In this document: piece by piece, positions 9,531-18,256 of the stretch | Position numbering within the stretch: position 1 is the first letter of the stretch | Layout: each line of letters begins with the position of its first letter | NCBI GenBank assembly: GCA_963699305.1 | Contig: OY969431.1 | Coordinates: 2,046,001 to 2,110,000 of the forward strand | Length of the DNA stretch: 64,000 nucleotides | Direction of reading: 5' to 3' | Source of the DNA: JBGQAS01 sp963699305 | GTDB taxonomy: Bacteria > Chloroflexota > Anaerolineae > Anaerolineales > Anaerolineaceae | The notes under the pieces: generated by a model | Databases searched by the model: none | What the model saw: the letters and a program-made list of their open reading frames with translations, nothing else | What the model was told of the DNA's origin: nothing | Made by a program: the position numbers and the translations under genes

Positions 9531-10673
9531 TTATTGGAACAGCTTGATACGACTCAGGGCAAGGATTGCCAACAGGTTGAAAACCACTGCAGCGATGCCG
9601 TTCGCCAGCATTCCGGATCGATATAAGAAAGGAGCCAGGAAATTACCAATCCCAAACGCCAGGGAGAGAGCCGCGATGTACATGGCGATCATGCTAGCTC
9701 GGGCATTTGGCACAACCTCTGAGACCACCATCCAACTGGAACCGATCCCGAATTCGAAGGTCAGGTAAAACAGCGATAACCAGATAAGCGCTCCGATGAT
9801 GGAGGTGCGCAGGAAGGGCAGGCTGGTGATCACGATGCAATTAGTCACCAGACCGAGCATGACCGAGCGTTCCTTTCCAATCCGGTCCGAGAGTGTGGCG
9901 GTCAGCGTTTCCCCTCCCAACTCTGAAAACCCAATCACCATGGACGCCAGACCCAGCGCTGCGATTTGGAGATTGAAGGAATCCTCCATCCACACTCCAA
10001 AGACCACCGTGATGGTCCCGTTCGCGGCAACCATGAGCATGCCTGCTGCCAGGATTAACAAGGCATTGCGGACAGAGAACAACTTTTTTATGCCTGCATA
10101 AAACTTGCTGCTCTTATCAATAAGCGGATGGTCGAGCGGTATTCGCCAAAGCACAACGAGTATGGAGAGCAAACCCAACCCTGCCAGAACTCCAAAGGGG
10201 ATGAACCAATGTGAGTATTGAATTAAAATACCAAAGAGGGGGATGGCGATGATATAACTTAATGCCCAGGCCAATTCGGTAATACCGATCACAGCGCCAC
10301 GTTTGGAGTAAGGGACTCGATCGCTGATATACGCCTGAACCGAAGGCAGGATGACATTATCGCCCAGGTTGATGAGCAGCAGTGCAACCAAAAAAGTCCA
10401 ATACCCGGGGAAGATGGCCACAAGCGCCGCGCCGGTTGAGAACAACCCCAACCCCACCAACAAACCGGTTCGGCGGCTGTACCGGTCGGCGATGGGGGCG
10501 ATGAACGGTCCCAGGGCGCTGGCTGCCATCGAAAAAGAAATGGCAAAGGCAATAGTCGCCACATCCACCTGCATCCCGCGGCTGATGGCAGGCAGAAAAG
10601 GATAGACCAATCTCACCCCGGCATTGATGACGATGCGGATGGTTGTGAAGATGCCGATCTCTGATTTTTTCAT
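9531..10673 (-). CDS. MFS transporter
   Basis: A 380-residue membrane protein with about 12 hydrophobic segments and motif A in the helix 2-3 loop (APIADRYSRRTGLLVG, near residue 59). Its C-terminus (AVVFNLLAILALSRIKLFQ) is nearly the same as that of the next transporter upstream, showing they are tandem paralogues. The gap between them is 11 bases, so they are probably co-transcribed. Likely a proton-coupled efflux transporter; substrate unknown. Confidence 0.87.
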   Translation of the reverse strand: MKKSEIGIFTTIRIVINAGVRLVYPFLPAISRGMQVDVATIAFAISFSMAASALGPFIAPIADRYSRRTGLLVGLGLFSTGAALVAIFPGYWTFLVALLLINLGDNVILPSVQAYISDRVPYSKRGAVIGITELAWALSYIIAIPLFGILIQYSHWFIPFGVLAGLGLLSILVVLWRIPLDHPLIDKSSKFYAGIKKLFSVRNALLILAAGMLMVAANGTITVVFGVWMEDSFNLQIAALGLASMVIGFSELGGETLTATLSDRIGKERSVMLGLVTNCIVITSLPFLRTSIIGALIWLSLFYLTFEFGIGSSWMVVSEVVPNARASMIAMYIAALSLAFGIGNFLAPFLYRSGMLANGIAAVVFNLLAILALSRIKLFQ

Positions 10674-10684
10674 ATTGTTTTTTC

Positions 10685-11881
10685 TCAGGGATGTGAGGAG
10701 ATATTCTTGTCGGGTTGTTTGATCTTTATTTGTGAGAGAGCCAGGATGGCAAGCAGGTTGAAAACTGCTGCACCGATACCCACCACGAACATTCCATGCT
10801 TGTAGAGGAACGGCGCAACCAGGGCACCCACCCCGCGCCCCAGGGAACAGGCGGAAATGAATACCGCCAGCAACGTGGCGCGAGCCTTTGGCAGGACTTC
10901 AGTCATGAGCGGCAACGTGCATACGATGGTGAATTCAAAAGTCAAAAAGAAAAAGAACAGCCAGATCAATGCCCCGCTCAACGACTTGTTGACCAGAGGC
11001 AAGGCCAGGGATACAACGGTATTGGCAATAAAACCCAGAAAAATTGATTTTTCCTTCCCCAACCGGTCGACGATGAGTGCCGTAAAACCTTCCCCCGCCA
11101 ATTCGGAAATACCGATGATCATGGAAGCCACACCCAAGGCGATGGTCTGCAGGTTGTAAGATTCCTCCAACCATGCGCCAAAAACCACGTTAACCACCTG
11201 GTTGGCGGTCACCATCATCAACCCCAGGCCTAATGCATACCATGCCATGGGCGATGAAAAGACCAGTTTGAGATTGAACCCGCGGGGTGTGGTTTCACTT
11301 TGTTCAGGACGATCCCCCGGCACCAGCCAAAGAACGATCAGGAATGAAATGATCCCCAGACAGGTTAACGCCAGGAACGGCGCCTGCCAGCCTGCCTGAT
11401 CAATCAGGATGCCCACCAAAGGAACAAAGATCACAAAGCTGAGTGCCCAGGCGACCTCGGTGATTGCCAAGACCAGCCCCCGCCTGGAGTAGGCAGTGAT
11501 ATCACTCAGAAAGGAGTGCATCGAGGGGATGGCAAGGTTGATACCCATGGTGGTGAGCAGCAACGATACCGTAAAGCTGATCGTTCCGGGAGCCAGCACC
11601 ACGATCCCCAGTCCAAGGGTGAAAATGACGATTCCCAACAGGATTCCCGTCCGGCGTCCATACCGATCTGCTATGGGTGCCAGGAACGGGCTGGCAACGC
11701 TGATGAATGTTGCCAACGCCAGGGCAATGGAAATTTCCTCAAGGGTGATGTTCAACCCGCGACTGAACACCGGAAGGAAGGGGTAGATCATCCTCTGACC
11801 AGTGTGCAGCACAAGGCGCACGATGGTGATGAGTGTAACAAACTTGGCAGGTGAAGCAGGTTTGGATGAGCTCATATTCAA
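10685..11881 (-). CDS. MFS transporter
   Basis: A 398-residue MFS protein, first of a tandem pair. Motif A is APIADRYGRRTGILLG near residue 65. Both copies share the start pattern (TTIRIV/TIVRLV ... RMIYPFLPVFSRG) and the end pattern (GIGAAVFNLLAILALSQIK). The tandem arrangement suggests gene duplication; the two might act separately or as a heteromeric pair. A terminator precedes it on the same strand, so the pair forms its own transcription unit. Confidence 0.87.
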   Translation of the reverse strand: MNMSSSKPASPAKFVTLITIVRLVLHTGQRMIYPFLPVFSRGLNITLEEISIALALATFISVASPFLAPIADRYGRRTGILLGIVIFTLGLGIVVLAPGTISFTVSLLLTTMGINLAIPSMHSFLSDITAYSRRGLVLAITEVAWALSFVIFVPLVGILIDQAGWQAPFLALTCLGIISFLIVLWLVPGDRPEQSETTPRGFNLKLVFSSPMAWYALGLGLMMVTANQVVNVVFGAWLEESYNLQTIALGVASMIIGISELAGEGFTALIVDRLGKEKSIFLGFIANTVVSLALPLVNKSLSGALIWLFFFFLTFEFTIVCTLPLMTEVLPKARATLLAVFISACSLGRGVGALVAPFLYKHGMFVVGIGAAVFNLLAILALSQIKIKQPDKNISSHP

Positions 11882-11920
11882 AAAAATACCCCTCCCATCC
11901 TTTCGGTGAAGAGAGGGGAT
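11881..11920 (-). terminator. Terminator upstream of the MFS pair
   Basis: Read on the minus strand, CCCCTC and GAGGGG arms enclose a loop of about 18 bases and are followed by TATTTTTT. It ends the transcript of the 85-codon gene at 11940 and lies at the start of the transporter gene. Confidence 0.6.
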
Positions 11921-11939
11921 TTGCGATTATACAATACTG

Positions 11940-12197
11940 TTAAGGAATGGTCTCCTGCGGTCTCTCTGGCAGGTTGTAGAAATACACCGTTTGCGAATCA
12001 TACTTCTGGACGCGGTTGATGTGGATGAGCCAGTCCAGTTCCTGGTCGGTGGGATGATGGCTGATCTCCTTCTCTTTCACTTCCACGAATTCACCGGAGC
12101 GGATATCCTGAAAAATGCCATCTCCCCAATCGACAACATACCCCCCATCGTGTGTAACTACAACCCATTCCCGTTTTACCGAGACGCCTCTTGGCAT
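11940..12197 (-). CDS. Small protein of unknown function
   Basis: An 85-residue acidic, soluble protein. It begins MPRGVSVKREWVVV and contains GGYVVDWGDGIFQDI and the segment HHPTDQELDWLIHINRV; no family is recognised. There is no signal peptide or membrane segment. It lies 30 bases downstream of the Rrf2 regulator gene on the same strand and ahead of a terminator, so the two are probably co-transcribed. Its own ribosome site is GGAGAG near 12205. Confidence 0.6.
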   Translation of the reverse strand: MPRGVSVKREWVVVTHDGGYVVDWGDGIFQDIRSGEFVEVKEKEISHHPTDQELDWLIHINRVQKYDSQTVYFYNLPERPQETIP

Positions 12198-12227
12198 GAT
12201 GACTCTCCGTTTGAAGTATATTCCAAA

Positions 12228-12632
12228 TTACTTCTTGCGAGCAATATGGCTGAATGTGGTCTTTTTAAGTTTTCCGACAAGTTCCACCTGGGTTTCACAC
12301 CAAACCTCGTGCAGGGGGCAGTCATCCCCAAATTCGCAAATGCTGGGATTGGTGGTGCACTCATTCAGCGTCACCGGACCATCGATGGCTTCCACCACCT
12401 GCAGCATGGTAATTTCCTCGGGTGCGCGGGCAATGGATACGCCACCCCTGGCACCACGCGACGTATGGATCAGACCCGCAATGGAAAGCTGCGAGATGAT
12501 CTTGGCGAGAAAGGAGGGCGGGATTCGTTGCTTTTTGGCAATTTCACTTGTGGCAGAACGTTGGTCCTGCCCCTGGCGGGAGAGGAAGAGCATTGCCCTG
12601 AGAGCATAATCCGCCTGACGCGTTATTTCCAT
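12228..12632 (-). CDS. Rrf2 family transcriptional regulator
   Basis: A 134-residue winged-helix regulator. The N-terminus MEITRQADYALRAMLFLS is diagnostic of Rrf2 proteins, followed by the recognition region (ATSEIAKKQRIPPSFLAKII) and the wing SRGARGGVSIARAP. Three cysteines in the block ECTTNPSICEFGDDCPLHEVW (near residues 91-107) match the iron-sulphur cluster ligands of IscR/NsrR-type members, so it probably senses Fe-S, redox or NO status. It is divergent from the thioesterase operon, with about 165 bases between, where its operator may lie. Confidence 0.88.
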   Translation of the reverse strand: MEITRQADYALRAMLFLSRQGQDQRSATSEIAKKQRIPPSFLAKIISQLSIAGLIHTSRGARGGVSIARAPEEITMLQVVEAIDGPVTLNECTTNPSICEFGDDCPLHEVWCETQVELVGKLKKTTFSHIARKK

Positions 12633-12798
12633 AAAATCTGCCTCTTTTGGTAAAAATTATCCGTTATCCAAGCATTCTATAACAGGCTTGATAAATGAGC
12701 AAGTGCAAGAGGTCATCCATTCCTTATACTTTTTATCGTAACAGTCAACATTAACCATTGTCACGTAAGCCTTCGGAGGTGCATGTATAATCGGAGGT

Positions 12799-13221
12799 AT
12801 GAGCGAATATAAATTCCAATACCCCATCCAGGTACGGTACGGTGACCTGGACCCGCAGTGGCATGTCAATAATGCCCACTTCCTTGTGTTCCTGGAACAA
12901 TCCCGTTTTGCCTACCTGGTGGAAACGGGATTGTTCGACGGTAAATCGTTTTTCGACCTTGGGCTGATCGTTGCCGATGTGCATGTGGCGTACCTAGCAC
13001 CCATCGATATGCAGCAAAAGGTGACCATCGGGGTGCGCATCAGCCGCATCGGCACCAAGAGCATGATTTTTGAGTACGAGATAAGGGAGGAAGGCACGGA
13101 TGTAATTTTTGCAAAAGCTGAAACGGTCATGGTGGCATACGATTACACATTGCACCAGAGCATGCAAGTACCGAAGGAGTGGCGGAAAAGTATTTCAGAC
13201 TATGAGGGGAAGGAGTTCTAA
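12799..13221 (+). CDS. Acyl-CoA thioesterase, 4HBT family
   Basis: A 140-residue hotdog-fold protein. The catalytic aspartate region VRYGDLDPQWHVNNAHFLVF near residue 13 is typical of 4-hydroxybenzoyl-CoA/YbgC-type thioesterases. It hydrolyses acyl-CoA or acyl-ACP thioesters in the cytoplasm. A GGAGGT site lies just before the ATG. Its stop overlaps the ATG of the M42 peptidase by one base (TAATG), indicating translational coupling. Confidence 0.87.
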   Translation: MSEYKFQYPIQVRYGDLDPQWHVNNAHFLVFLEQSRFAYLVETGLFDGKSFFDLGLIVADVHVAYLAPIDMQQKVTIGVRISRIGTKSMIFEYEIREEGTDVIFAKAETVMVAYDYTLHQSMQVPKEWRKSISDYEGKEF

Positions 13222-14267
13222 TGGATCTGCCTGTAATTGATTCCGCTTATATGTTGGATTTCCTGAAAGGGTTGCTCAACTCACCATCGCCCACCGGTTT
13301 TACAGAAGAAGCCATTGCATATTGTGAAAAGGCGTTCCAAGCTATAAAGGAACTAAAACTTCACCGCACCCGCAAAGGAGCGTTACTGGTCACATTCCCC
13401 GGCGATAAAAAGGATGCTCCCCGCGCGTTGACCGCCCACGTGGATACGCTGGGTGCAATGGTCAAGGAAATTAAATCCAGCGGCAGGTTAAAATTGACCC
13501 AGATCGGCGGTTTTGCCTGGAACTCCATCGAAGCCGAAGGCTGCACCGTGTTTACCGGCGGAGGAAAGCGCATCCGCGGTTCGGTGCTGATCGACAAAGC
13601 GTCCATCCATGTGCATGGTAAACAGCTCGAGCTCAAGCGCGAAGACGATGTGATGGAGGTCCGGCTGGATGAAATGGTGGCAACCGCCGACGAAGTGAGG
13701 ACGCTTGGCATACGTGTGGGTGATTTTGTAGCCATCGATCCACGCGTGGAGATCGTCAATGAATTTGTGCGCTCGCGCCACCTCGACGATAAAGCCGGGG
13801 TCGCATGCCTTGCCGGAGCCATCCAGGCGCTGCACCAAGCTGGCAAGAAACCAGCGCAAACCACTTATTTCCTGATCAGCAATTACGAGGAAGTCGGGCA
13901 TGGCGCGGCTGCAGGCATCCCTGCGGATGCTGTAGAACTGCTGGCAGTGGATATGGCTGCAGTGGGTGAAGGGCAGACTTCCAACGAATATCACACGACA
14001 CTGTGCGTAAAGGATTCCGGTGGACCGTATCATCACGGGATGAGCCAGCGCCTGCGCAAGCTGGCGGAAGAAAACCAGATCCCGTACAAGGTGGATATCT
14101 ACCCCCATTACGGTTCGGATGGTGAGGCATTCTGGACCGCCGGGGCAGATGTGGCAGTAGCGCTCATCGGTCCGGGTGTGGATTCCTCGCACCATTACGA
14201 ACGTACTCACCTGAGCGCGCTGACGGCAACCACCCAGTGGGTGCTGGCATATTTGCTGGAAAATTAA
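13221..14267 (+). CDS. M42 family metallopeptidase
   Basis: A 348-residue dinuclear metal aminopeptidase of the glutamyl aminopeptidase/FrvX type. The metal ligands are recognisable: HVDTLG near residue 74, RHLDDKAG near residue 180, NYEEVGHG near residue 222 and the late HHYERTH. The catalytic Glu is in EEVGHG. M42 enzymes form large tetrahedral assemblies and trim peptides in the cytosol. GGGGAAGGAG precedes the start. It sits between a thioesterase and gatB in one operon, 10 bases upstream of gatB. Confidence 0.92.
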   Translation: MDLPVIDSAYMLDFLKGLLNSPSPTGFTEEAIAYCEKAFQAIKELKLHRTRKGALLVTFPGDKKDAPRALTAHVDTLGAMVKEIKSSGRLKLTQIGGFAWNSIEAEGCTVFTGGGKRIRGSVLIDKASIHVHGKQLELKREDDVMEVRLDEMVATADEVRTLGIRVGDFVAIDPRVEIVNEFVRSRHLDDKAGVACLAGAIQALHQAGKKPAQTTYFLISNYEEVGHGAAAGIPADAVELLAVDMAAVGEGQTSNEYHTTLCVKDSGGPYHHGMSQRLRKLAEENQIPYKVDIYPHYGSDGEAFWTAGADVAVALIGPGVDSSHHYERTHLSALTATTQWVLAYLLEN

Positions 14268-14277
14268 ATCAAAATTG

Positions 14278-15729
14278 ATGAACTACATCGCCGATATCGG
14301 GTTGGAAGTACATGCTGAAATGCTCACCCGCAGCAAGATGTTCTGTGGTTGCGCCGTGGTGGATACCACATTGGTGGAACCCAATACAGCGGTCTGCCCG
14401 ATCTGTGAAGGGCTGCCGGGAACACTGCCGGTCGTCAACCAGCGGGCGGTGGAATATGCGCTGAAGGTGGCATTGGCGCTCGACTGTGAAATTCAACCTG
14501 TCAGCATTTTTGCCAGGAAAAATTACTTCTATCCCGACCTGCCCAAGGGATACCAGATCTCACAATATGAGCAGCCCCTGGCAATTAATGGCAGACTGGT
14601 GGTGGATACCACCGCGGGTGAAAAGACCATCCGCATCCGCCGCGTACACCTGGAAGAGGATACCGGCAAGCTGACACACGTCACCAAGGGCAAGAAATCC
14701 TATTCGCTGGTCGATCTAAACCGCGCCGGCATTGCACTCCTTGAGATCGTCACCGAACCGGATATGCATTCCGCCGAGGAAGCCAGCGCGTATGTACGCC
14801 AATTGCGAGCGATCGTGCGTACACTGGGGGTGAACACCGGCGATATGGAAAAAGGCGTCATTCGTTTTGAAGCCAATATTTCGGTGCGCCCGGAAGGCAG
14901 CCCCGATCTTGGCACCAAGGTGGAGATCAAGAACCTCAACAGCTTCAAAGCAATGGAAAAAGCCATCGATTTTGAGATCAAACGCCAGATCGCCAGGTTG
15001 GAAGGCGGGGAACTGGTGCTGCAGGAAACGGTCGGTTGGGAGGACCTGGCAGGGGTGACGTTCACCCAACGCAGCAAGGAGGAAGCACACGATTATCGCT
15101 ACTTCCCCGAACCTGATCTTCCTCCTCTTGTTGTGGAACAGAAATGGGTCGAGGAACTTTGTGAAACATTACCCGAGCTGCCCCGTCCACGCATCCTGCG
15201 ATTGGAAAAGGAATATGGAATCAATCACGAGGATGCTTCCGTGCTCGTGGAAGAAAGCGCCATCGCAGAATACTTTGAACAAACGGTGAAATTGGCTACC
15301 GGAGTTCCAGCTAAGTCTGTCGCCAACTGGATCCTGGGCGAGTTGTTCGCCTGGATGAAGCAAAGTGGCGAATCCATCGAACACATCCTGGTGAAACCGC
15401 TGGAATTAGCTCATTTGTTGATCCATGTGCACAGTGGGGAGATCAACCAGGCCACAGGCAAAACGGTACTGGCGGAAATGCTGAAGACAGGACATGCAGC
15501 GGATGCAATCATCGCAGCTAAAGGATTGCAGCAAGTTTCGGATGGCGGGTTAATTGCCGGTTTAGTGAAAACCGTGCTCGAAAAAAATCTATCGGAAGTT
15601 GCCGCGTACAAGGCGGGAAAAACTTCATTGGAAAATTGGTTTTTCGGTCAAGTGATGAAAGAAGCCGGCGGCAAAGCCAATCCGCAGGTGGTGCGGGATG
15701 AATTGAAAAAGCAACTGGGGAACGATTAG
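14278..15729 (+). CDS. gatB: Aspartyl/glutamyl-tRNA amidotransferase subunit B
   Basis: GatB activates and transamidates Glu-tRNA(Gln) or Asp-tRNA(Asn) within the GatCAB complex. The 483-residue protein shows the expected order: N-terminal kinase-like domain (ADIGLEVHAEM, FARKNYFYPDLPKGYQISQY, LEEDTGKLTH, DLNRAGIALLEIVTEPDM), the KVEIKNLNSFKAMEKAI block near residue 220 and a C-terminal YqeY-like helical domain. The ATG at 14278 follows a near TTG. gatA and gatC are not in the window. Only a weak Shine-Dalgarno is seen; coupling to the M42 gene is likely. Confidence 0.96.
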   Translation: MNYIADIGLEVHAEMLTRSKMFCGCAVVDTTLVEPNTAVCPICEGLPGTLPVVNQRAVEYALKVALALDCEIQPVSIFARKNYFYPDLPKGYQISQYEQPLAINGRLVVDTTAGEKTIRIRRVHLEEDTGKLTHVTKGKKSYSLVDLNRAGIALLEIVTEPDMHSAEEASAYVRQLRAIVRTLGVNTGDMEKGVIRFEANISVRPEGSPDLGTKVEIKNLNSFKAMEKAIDFEIKRQIARLEGGELVLQETVGWEDLAGVTFTQRSKEEAHDYRYFPEPDLPPLVVEQKWVEELCETLPELPRPRILRLEKEYGINHEDASVLVEESAIAEYFEQTVKLATGVPAKSVANWILGELFAWMKQSGESIEHILVKPLELAHLLIHVHSGEINQATGKTVLAEMLKTGHAADAIIAAKGLQQVSDGGLIAGLVKTVLEKNLSEVAAYKAGKTSLENWFFGQVMKEAGGKANPQVVRDELKKQLGND

Positions 15730-15748
15730 AATACCCCACCGGCGAATC

Positions 15749-15777
15749 TTGACATTCATCAATATTCATACTAAACT
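15749..15777 (+). promoter_or_regulatory. Candidate sigma-70-type promoter after gatB
   Basis: TTGACA at 15749-15754 and TAAACT at 15772-15777 are separated by 17 bases. The -35 box is a perfect match and the -10 box matches four of six. Transcription would start near 15784 and run through a short leader peptide and a terminator toward the RIO kinase gene. Confidence 0.5.
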
Positions 15778-15813
15778 TCAACTATCTTACTCTGGGAAAG
15801 GAGGCTCAACATC

Positions 15814-15873
15814 ATGGTTATAAATCAATTAACAGTCAACATCGTTTTGCGCGCCTCCCGGAGGTTGGATTAG
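15814..15873 (+). CDS. Possible 19-residue leader peptide
   Basis: A 20-codon frame (19 residues and TAG) starts with ATG at 15814, with AAAGGAGG, one of the best ribosome sites in the window, about 8 bases upstream. The peptide is MVINQLTVNIVLRASRRLD, with eight Val/Ile/Leu residues in nineteen and an Arg-rich end. It lies between a good promoter and a strong terminator, the arrangement of an attenuator leader. No family is recognised, and the downstream gene is a kinase rather than an amino-acid biosynthesis gene. It may also be a chance frame. Confidence 0.4.
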   Translation: MVINQLTVNIVLRASRRLD

Positions 15874-15918
15874 GATCTTAACCGTTTCAAGGTAATTTTC
15901 TGGATTTCTCCATCGACT

Positions 15919-15948
15919 CCGCAGGTACGCATACCCTGCGGTTTTTTT
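15919..15948 (+). terminator. Terminator or attenuator upstream of RIO kinase
   Basis: CCGCAGG and CCTGCGG arms with a 9-base middle are followed by seven T residues. The 5-prime arm overlaps CTCCG at 15917-15921, which can alternatively pair with CGGAG at 15859-15863 at the end of the leader peptide frame. A further GCGGGAA/TTCCCGC hairpin lies downstream at about 15975-15991. Confidence 0.75.
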
Positions 15949-16017
15949 ATTCTGCAGGGGGTCGCATTGGTTCGCGGGAATACTTCCCGCCCAGAATGAA
16001 AACACGAAAAGGTAATA

Positions 16018-17037
16018 ATGAAAGCAACCGATATTACGAAGCTATATGAAGAATTGGATGAAACTGGTGTGCAATATCGCGGCTACTCGGTTAAACATCG
16101 CGGCAGGTTTGTTTCAAGGGCGACATCTGCACGCATCCAAAATTTCATTTCCACGGAAAGCGACAGCCGTGCCAGTTTCAATTTTACCTACCAGGCAGCC
16201 CGTTTCGAGGAGGGCTGGCTGCTCGAGTCGTTGGGGCAGCTTTACGAACAGCAGTGGATCTCGGATGTCCTGCGCAAGATCAAGGTCGGCAAGGAAGCCT
16301 CGGTGTATCTCTGCCGGTCTGGAGCGCATATCGATGCGCCACTGGTGGCAGCCAAGGTATACCGCCCGCGTATGCTGCGCAGCCTGCGCAAGGATTTTAT
16401 GTACCGCGAGGGTCGAGCGGTGCTGGATGATGACAGCAATGAGATTCGCGATTTGGGCATGCTCAAGGCGCAGCACAACCGAACGATGTACGGTGAATCT
16501 ATCCGCCTTCAGGACTGGATAGCTCATGAATTTACGGCATTGGAGGAACTCTTCGATGCCGGCGGTGATGTGCCGCGCCCCTATGAGATGACCGAAAAAG
16601 CCATCCTGATGGGTTATATCGGTGATGAAAATTTTGCTGCGCCGCTCCTCAGCGAAGTGACCCTTGGGCTGGATGAGGCAGCCGAGCTCTTTCCACGGGT
16701 GCTTCATACAATCAACCTTCTTTTGACAACCGGGTGGGTGCATGGCGATCTCTCTGCGTATAATATCCTGTACTGGCAGGGTGATTTTGCGCTGATCGAT
16801 TTTCCGCAGGTGATACCGGTGAATGGAAACCGGAATGCTTTCGCCATCTTCCAGCGGGATATGACCCGCCTGTGTGAGTATTTCAACGACCAGGGGCTTT
16901 CCTTGCAACCCCGGGTGCTGGCAGAAGAGTTTTGGCGAGCCTATGGGCATCACCTTCATCCGGAGATACACCCAAGCCTGTTGGAGGCAGACGATCCACA
17001 CGATAGAAAAGCTTGGGAAGAACAGAAGAAAAGCTGA
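16018..17037 (+). CDS. RIO-type protein kinase
   Basis: A 339-residue RIO1-like kinase. The nucleotide-binding loop is KVGKEASVYLC near residue 91, the ATP-anchoring lysine is in VAAKVYRPR, the catalytic loop is HGDLSAYNIL near residue 242, and the metal-binding aspartate is in LIDFPQ near residue 261. These motifs are complete, so the enzyme should be active as a kinase or ATPase. RIO kinases in archaea and eukaryotes act in small-subunit maturation; bacterial roles are little known. A strong terminator-like hairpin lies in its leader, and it is followed by a GNAT gene 26 bases downstream. Confidence 0.9.
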   Translation: MKATDITKLYEELDETGVQYRGYSVKHRGRFVSRATSARIQNFISTESDSRASFNFTYQAARFEEGWLLESLGQLYEQQWISDVLRKIKVGKEASVYLCRSGAHIDAPLVAAKVYRPRMLRSLRKDFMYREGRAVLDDDSNEIRDLGMLKAQHNRTMYGESIRLQDWIAHEFTALEELFDAGGDVPRPYEMTEKAILMGYIGDENFAAPLLSEVTLGLDEAAELFPRVLHTINLLLTTGWVHGDLSAYNILYWQGDFALIDFPQVIPVNGNRNAFAIFQRDMTRLCEYFNDQGLSLQPRVLAEEFWRAYGHHLHPEIHPSLLEADDPHDRKAWEEQKKS

Positions 17038-17063
17038 ATTTGAATTGGTTATTGGGAGGGATG

Positions 17064-18002
17064 ATGAAAATTAAAATGCGAATGATCAAAACCGAGGATG
17101 ATTTTTGGAAGATCCGCACGTTTTTACGCGAGGTGACAATACTCAATCACCTGCGCCAGCGGAGCTGGCACATCTCGCGGTGGGATTACTGGCGCTGGCA
17201 TGGGATCGAAAACTGCGGTTGTGATCCGATGATGGACACTGTGTTGATATGGGAGACATCCGGGGGGAAGCTTGCCGCAGTGGTGAACCCGGAAGACAGG
17301 CACAATTTCTTTTTCCAGGTGCATCCGGAGTACCGCTCAGCCGATCTTGAAGAAGAGATGCTTGTTGCTGCAGAAACACACTTGGTATTCCCAAAAGACG
17401 ACTGCAAGATCCAACTGCGCATGCACGCGCATGAAAATGACGTCTTGCGGGAAAAATTGCTCGAACAGCATGGATATTCACCAACGGAAGATGTGGAAAC
17501 GCAGCATTTCCGCTACCTGGAACGCGATGTTCCAGCGGCACCCATCCCTGAGGGATTCACTATACGTTCACTGGGTGACGAGAAGGAATTGCCGGCACGC
17601 AGCTGGGCATCTTGGCGCGGCTTTCATCCCAATGATCCGGCTGAGAAATACGAAGGCTGGGAATGGTATTTGAATATCCAGCGCTGCCCGCTCTACCGGC
17701 GGGACCTGGACCTGGTTGCAGCGGCACCCAGCGGGGATATTGCTTCATTCACGACCATCTGGTACGACGATTTCACCCGCACAGCGTACTATGAGCCGGT
17801 TGCCACCCAACCGGAATACCTTCGCATGGGCCTGGCGCGTGCCTGTCTGACGGAAGGATTACACAGGTTAAAACGGCTTGGCTGTTCCCTTGCTTTTGTC
17901 AGCTCAGAGGAACCCAAAGTCCACCAGGTGTACCATTCGATCGGATTTGATGAACATGAAATCAGCCGTTCCTGGGTGAAGGAATTTGCCACGGGTAGTT
18001 AA
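17064..18002 (+). CDS. Double GNAT acetyltransferase
   Basis: About 312 residues with two GNAT-like halves. The C-terminal half has the acetyl-CoA-binding pattern (YEPVATQPEYLRMGLARACLTEGLHRLKRLG, with the loop QPEYLRMGLA) and the terminal AFVSSEEPKVHQVYHSIGFD. The N-terminal half is a degenerate copy (FFFQVHPEYRSADLEEEML). GGGAGGG ends at 17060, so ATG 17061 or 17064 is likely; an ATG at 17076 is also possible. It probably acetylates a small molecule or protein amine. It follows the RIO kinase gene closely and may be regulated with it. Confidence 0.75.
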   Translation: MKIKMRMIKTEDDFWKIRTFLREVTILNHLRQRSWHISRWDYWRWHGIENCGCDPMMDTVLIWETSGGKLAAVVNPEDRHNFFFQVHPEYRSADLEEEMLVAAETHLVFPKDDCKIQLRMHAHENDVLREKLLEQHGYSPTEDVETQHFRYLERDVPAAPIPEGFTIRSLGDEKELPARSWASWRGFHPNDPAEKYEGWEWYLNIQRCPLYRRDLDLVAAAPSGDIASFTTIWYDDFTRTAYYEPVATQPEYLRMGLARACLTEGLHRLKRLGCSLAFVSSEEPKVHQVYHSIGFDEHEISRSWVKEFATGS

Positions 18003-18034
18003 TCCAAATCCCCGCGACTCAAGCATTTAATAGA

Positions 18035-18256
18035 GTGATTGTTGCAGCGGAAAAAATACGTCGTAATAAACCTAAGCTTTCTTTTCTTGCAACAATTCTT
18101 GTGGCTAGAGTAGCTATTGAAGCTCAAAATTGGATAAATAATGGTAAGCTAACTAGTGTTTATAATCTGACAAAAATCAATGAAGATTACAATGAGCTAG
18201 AGAAGTTTCTAGGTGATATAACAGTGTTTCTAGGATATGAAAAAAAAATAAAATAA
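18035..18256 (+). CDS. Small hypothetical protein in AT-rich islet
   Basis: A 73-residue frame starting with GTG, lysine-rich and mostly helical (LATILVARVAIEAQNWI ... YNELEKFLGDITVFLG). It is in a strongly AT-rich stretch unlike the flanking genes. There is no convincing ribosome site, and it may be a 3-prime remnant. No family is recognised. Confidence 0.35.
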   Translation: MIVAAEKIRRNKPKLSFLATILVARVAIEAQNWINNGKLTSVYNLTKINEDYNELEKFLGDITVFLGYEKKIK

